Origin: Taxawa tesnikishii (nom. ined.)
Lineage: Eukaryota > Ascomycota > Dothideomycetes > Dothideales
Length of the DNA: 64,000 bases
NCBI GenBank assembly: GCA_030247885.1
Contig: JAPDRO010000020.1
Location: 434,001 to 498,000 of the forward strand
Direction: 5' to 3'
The stretch's first letter is position 1. The number at the start of each line of letters is the position of its first letter. A model generated the notes under the pieces. The model was not told the origin of the DNA. It saw only the letters and a program-made list of their open reading frames with translations, and did not search any database. The position numbers and the translations under genes were made by a program. This document shows positions 60,457 through 64,000 of the stretch, piece after piece.

Positions 60457-60824
60457 GATGGAACGGGGTTGAAGTGGCGGCGACGGGGCCGCGGATGTGA
60501 CGGACAGCGAGGAAGGTTAAATCTGAAGTGTTTGACCTCGAGGGTCAGCTAGCACGAACAACAATACACCATAGCAAAGTGAGAGGATTGCCGCGTCTTG
60601 AACGCCCTGGTCCTAGACTTGGCGATTCGATCTCCTTTTACGGTCCGTCAAAGGTAGCGGCAAAGAGCTACGTCGTCATCGAAAATAGTTCTTGCTGTGT
60701 GTCGCATTGGTATAAGCAGATATCGAGCGCTTGCGATGGATGAATGAGACAATGCCATATAATACAGAGCTTGTTGACGAGGTCTTTCCGGACTAAGAAA
60801 CAAGAGAATGCAGTAAGCATACCT
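60457..60824. other. Convergent spacer before DBP8
   Basis: Short spacer with 3' UTRs; nothing else seen. Confidence 0.5.
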
Positions 60825-62453
60825 TTACTTTGCCTTCTGCATCCCCCTCTTCCTCTTTCCTTGCACGTCACGCCCTTCCTCAATAGCGAGCAAAGCCTCT
60901 CTCTTCTTCTCCCCAACAACGTTCAGCGCCTCCCTCACCACTCTGCCCTCGACACTGACGCCCTCCTCTCTGTACTCCTCCATCTGTTTTCCGACCCTTG
61001 CCTCGATAGCCTGTACTAGACTGACGTCACGCTGGCCGACCAAGCTAATTGAAGTACCTTTCCTGCCAGCTCTGGCTGTGCGACCAACCCTAAAAACTGG
61101 TTAGCGTCTGCTTGAGTGAGGCGAGTATCAGCGGATCACTGACCTGTGAATGTAGTCATCTGGATCCCGAGGCAGATCGTAGTTGATCACGAGCTTAACC
61201 TCCGGAATGTCAAGACCACGGGCTGCGACATCAGTAGCGACCAGTATGCGGGCCGCACGTGCACGGAAACGAGCCAGGTTATCCACGCGTTGCTGGTTTT
61301 GCAGTCCAGAATGTAGAGAAGTCACGCGATGATCGAGCAAGCGCAGCATGTACTCCAGCAGATTGGCAGTACTGGTCCGGTTGCAGAAGATGATGACTGA
61401 TTTGTCCACATTCTCTGGAGTTAACAGGAGTATGTGAAGATACTTTTCTTTGTGAACGACGTTGACGAGCTGGTAAGTTTGCGTAAGGGTGGCTGGGATC
61501 GCAAGGTCCTCTGTGTCCACTTCGCACAAGAACACCGGTGGCCGGTTTTTAGGCCTAGGGAGTTCCTTGAGAGCGCGCACCTCGGGCGTGACAGTGGCGG
61601 TAAAGAGACATGTTTGTCGCTGTGTCGAGGGCGGTAAGACGGCGAGGCAAGTCTCAACATCCGGAAGCATGCTTCCGCGGCCAGCTGCAAGCAATCTATC
61701 GGCTTCGTCCAGAACGACGAATCGAGCGCGGCGCAGACCGCATATCGTGTCCTCTCCGGAGTTGTTTATATGATCGGCCAGCCGCCCTGGAGTTGCGATA
61801 ATAACATGCGGCCGCTGGGAAAGGGCGATGGCCTGCGCTCTCATGTCACCGCCACCTGTGACAAGGATTGGCTTCAGAGACTGAGGAGCTGATATGGCCT
61901 TGAATTGCTCGAAAATTTGGAGTGCAAGCTCCCTCGTAGGCGTAAGGACAACAGCGAAGATCCCGACCGGATCTTGCGCCCATTTCTGAAGGATTGGTAC
62001 TGCGAAACTGACAGTTTTTCCGGAACCGGTTCGAGAACCTCCTATGCAATCTCTGCCCCTGAGGATCTGTGGTATCGTCTCCCGCTGGATGGACGTGGGA
62101 TGTTTGATCGCCATGTTTGCAAGGGACTGAACGAGCCATGGATCGACATCGATGGAAGCGAAATTGAGCTTCTCGTTTCCCTTGATTGCCGTCCTGATTG
62201 AGGCCGGAACGTTCTCTTCTTTATGCGTGGATCCACTCTGCTTTGCCTTGATCCGAGAAATAGTAGACGTAGGCAGATTCACTGTCCTTGTAGGCTGCTG
62301 CTTTTGTCCATCCTCAAGGTCGGATTCCACAGGCGAAAGTCTTCGTCTTTTTCGCACTCCATTTTCTCGAACATCAAGACTTTGTACAGAAACCTCCGAT
62401 CCGCTGTCGCTTTCCGAATCGTCATAAGACGAACTGGCGATGGACGCTGGCAT
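60825..62453 (-). CDS. DBP8: ATP-dependent DEAD-box RNA helicase Dbp8
   Basis: Two exons, 62453-61144 and 61089-60825, give 524 residues; the 54-nt intron (GTCAGT..TTTTTAG, with GCTAAC) splits [13 protein letters not shown], motif VI. Other motifs in order: GSRTGSGKT (I), PTRELALQ (Ia), TPGRLADH (Ib), VLDEAD (II), FTATVT (III), IIFCNRT (IV), [13 protein letters not shown] (V). The C-terminal [12 protein letters not shown] and [15 protein letters not shown] identify Dbp8, a nucleolar helicase for 18S rRNA maturation. The start at 62453 ([12 protein letters not shown]) was preferred; an in-frame ATG at 62609 would add 52 unusual residues. Confidence 0.92.
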
Positions 62454-62950
62454 TTTACTATCCCTGAAGTCGTCCGCAAGGAGATTTACTCTAGGATGTC
62501 TATTTGGCCTGACTAGAGCTCCAGAGGTTTTGATTATCGATCCTCCTTGAGTTCTTGATAAGTTTGGTTGGTACAAGGGTAGTATGTTCGTGAAAAGAGG
62601 GTTTGCCATCAAGAAATTTTGGTATATCAGCACGTGAATTTTCTTGGCGCTGAAATCCTTCCACTTTGGTTTACTGCTGCTCTATCATGACCACTTCTTC
62701 CGATCTGTGTCATCCGAATAGCGGTTGTGTACGCTCCAGCAACCATGTAGTTGCCAACTTGCATCTAGACCTGTCCACCAAGATGTTCCACTCATACCCC
62801 GCAGGATATGCATGAGCATCTGAACCTTGGAGTGCAGCAAATGGAGCAGCAGACGTCATGCCATGAGTCGTCATGTCTGCAGCACATAAAGCCATAACGA
62901 TAGGACGTTCAAATCTCGGGTAAGGTCTGTGCAATCTCCCAAGCAGTACG
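62454..62950. promoter_or_regulatory. Divergent promoter, DBP8 / epoxide hydrolase-like gene
   Basis: 497 bases between two divergent starts; both promoters are expected here. Confidence 0.45.
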
Positions 62951-63873
62951 ATGCCATCTCTCGTCCCCTCCACCTTCGACGACTCGCGCTGGATCTCCAG
63001 CAACGCCTGGCTCTCGCAGGACCCCGAAGTGCGCATCCACTACATTGACTGTCCGCCGTCTTCCTCCAAGGACCACAAAGGCACAATCGTCCTGATCCAC
63101 GGGTTCCCGCAAACCTCCTACCAATTCCGCCACGTCATCACGCCCTTCTCAGACGCCGGATACCGGGTGATCGCGCCCGACTATCGGGGCGCAGGGGAGT
63201 CGTCGAAGCCGCGGGATGGGTACACGAAGAGCATCATGGCGGGCGACATCCACGCGCTCGTGCAAGAGAAGCTGGGGGTCAAGGAAAGGTCCATGTAATC
63301 GGCCACGACATCGGGGGCATGGTCGCGCACGCGTACGCCTCGCGGTTCGCGGACGACACGGCCAGCGTGAGCTGGGGCGAGTGTCCGCTGCCAGGCACAA
63401 AGGCGTACTACGATAGTCTGATGGATCCGGGCGTCTGGCACTTTCATTTCCACTGGCAGCTCGATTTGCCCGAGGCCATGACGCATGGCAACGAGAGGAT
63501 TTATATAAAGTCTTTCTACGATCGGCTGTGCTTGAACCCGGCCGCGATTGGCGTGAGGGACCTGGAGCATTATGCTACCATGTTCGCGCAGCCTGGCGCT
63601 ATGCGCGCTGGGTTTGACGTCTATCGAGGGTTTCACAAGGATGCGGAAGAGAACAAGGAGTGGTTACAGAAACACGGAAAGTGTAAGGTACCATCTCTAT
63701 CGTTGAGTGGAGCGAGCAGCTTCCTGCAGGCCATGGCCGAGGGGATGGTAAACGAGGTGTACGAGAATGTCGAAGTCGCAACAGTAGAGTCATCCGGTCA
63801 CTGGGCGGCAGAAGAAAACCCGGCAGATTTTGTTCGAAAGAATCTCGCTTTTATTGAAAAGTATCTGGTGTAA
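62951..63873 (+). CDS. Alpha/beta hydrolase, epoxide hydrolase-like (one-base break)
   Basis: The first frame (from 62951) holds IVLIHGFPQTSYQFR (oxyanion region), PDYRGAGESSKP and stops at 63298. The second frame carries VHVIGHDIGGMVAHAYA, with the nucleophile Asp in the elbow, then a cap region and SSGHWAAEENPADF with the catalytic His, to 63873. They join if one A is added to the AAA run at 63285-63287 (reading KEKVHVIGHD). About 308 residues, normal for soluble epoxide hydrolases and haloalkane-dehalogenase-like enzymes. Asp as nucleophile separates it from esterases. The exact substrate is unknown. Confidence 0.85.
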
Positions 63874-64000
63874 TTATGCATCATTAATTCATCCACTGAT
63901 CAAATCCATAGCCACTCGTTCGCGCCCTCGTTAGTTAGAGCTTTGTTGTGTTCGAGAAACGTGCCTTCAGGTACTTGTCGAAGGTCTGAGCACAATCAGT
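63874..64000. other. 3' end of window
   Basis: 3' flank of the hydrolase gene; too short to judge what follows. Confidence 0.5.

Noticed and set aside
60625-60645. GATTCGATCTCC resembling the tRNA-Pro B box
   Set aside because: The surrounding bases do not form a T stem and no acceptor partner was found; chance similarity.

Overview
The window is nuclear DNA from a filamentous ascomycete (Pezizomycotina; a Dothideomycetes-like fungus is my inference from the gene set and protein style). The evidence is short spliceosomal introns (mostly 44-65 nt, GT..AG, with CTAAC or CTGAC branch sites), conserved fungal housekeeping proteins, a Zn2Cys6 regulator, and tRNA genes standing alone between protein genes. 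No virus, plasmid, CRISPR array or intact transposon was seen.

Layout. 0.6-10.6 kb: mitoribosomal bS21m (MRP21), RAD4/XPC, and a copper P-type ATPase on the minus strand. 11.2-15.3 kb: a split tRNA-Pro gene, then two unrelated amidohydrolases in divergent orientation. 16.4-18.5 kb: a lone FAR1-like zinc-finger protein and a four-exon hydrophobin-like secreted protein. 19.5-24 kb: SEC39 and TIM21, divergent. 24.7-24.9 kb: tRNA-Glu and a decayed tRNA-like sequence. 25.2-29.6 kb: a Zn2Cys6 factor and TATA-binding protein. After a gene-poor stretch (29.6-32.2 kb) come AFG1, ADA2, YPK1 and glucose-6-phosphate isomerase (32-42 kb). 42-49 kb: a dihydroxyacetone-kinase-like protein, an MmgE/PrpD protein and an MFS sugar transporter. 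49-64 kb: a DUF3074 protein, a proline-rich unknown, the ADP/ATP carrier, a metallophosphoesterase, a decayed Nudix-like gene, an unknown gene, DBP8 helicase and an epoxide hydrolase-like protein. The genes are mostly independent housekeeping functions (DNA repair, transcription, mitochondrial import and translation, vesicle traffic, glycolysis, TORC2 signalling). I see no convincing metabolic cluster.

Two things stand out. First, the tRNA-Pro(AGG) gene at 11236-11439 folds perfectly only if three insertions are removed. One is an ordinary anticodon-loop intron. The other two (52 and 53 nt, after tRNA positions 9 and 46) carry full spliceosomal signals and have the size of the mRNA introns around them. 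This would be a tRNA needing both the tRNA-splicing endonuclease and the spliceosome. Second, at least nine conserved protein genes are broken by one-base losses, almost all in runs of 3-5 identical bases, always in the same direction. This looks like a systematic assembly error and must be settled before any of these genes is called a pseudogene.
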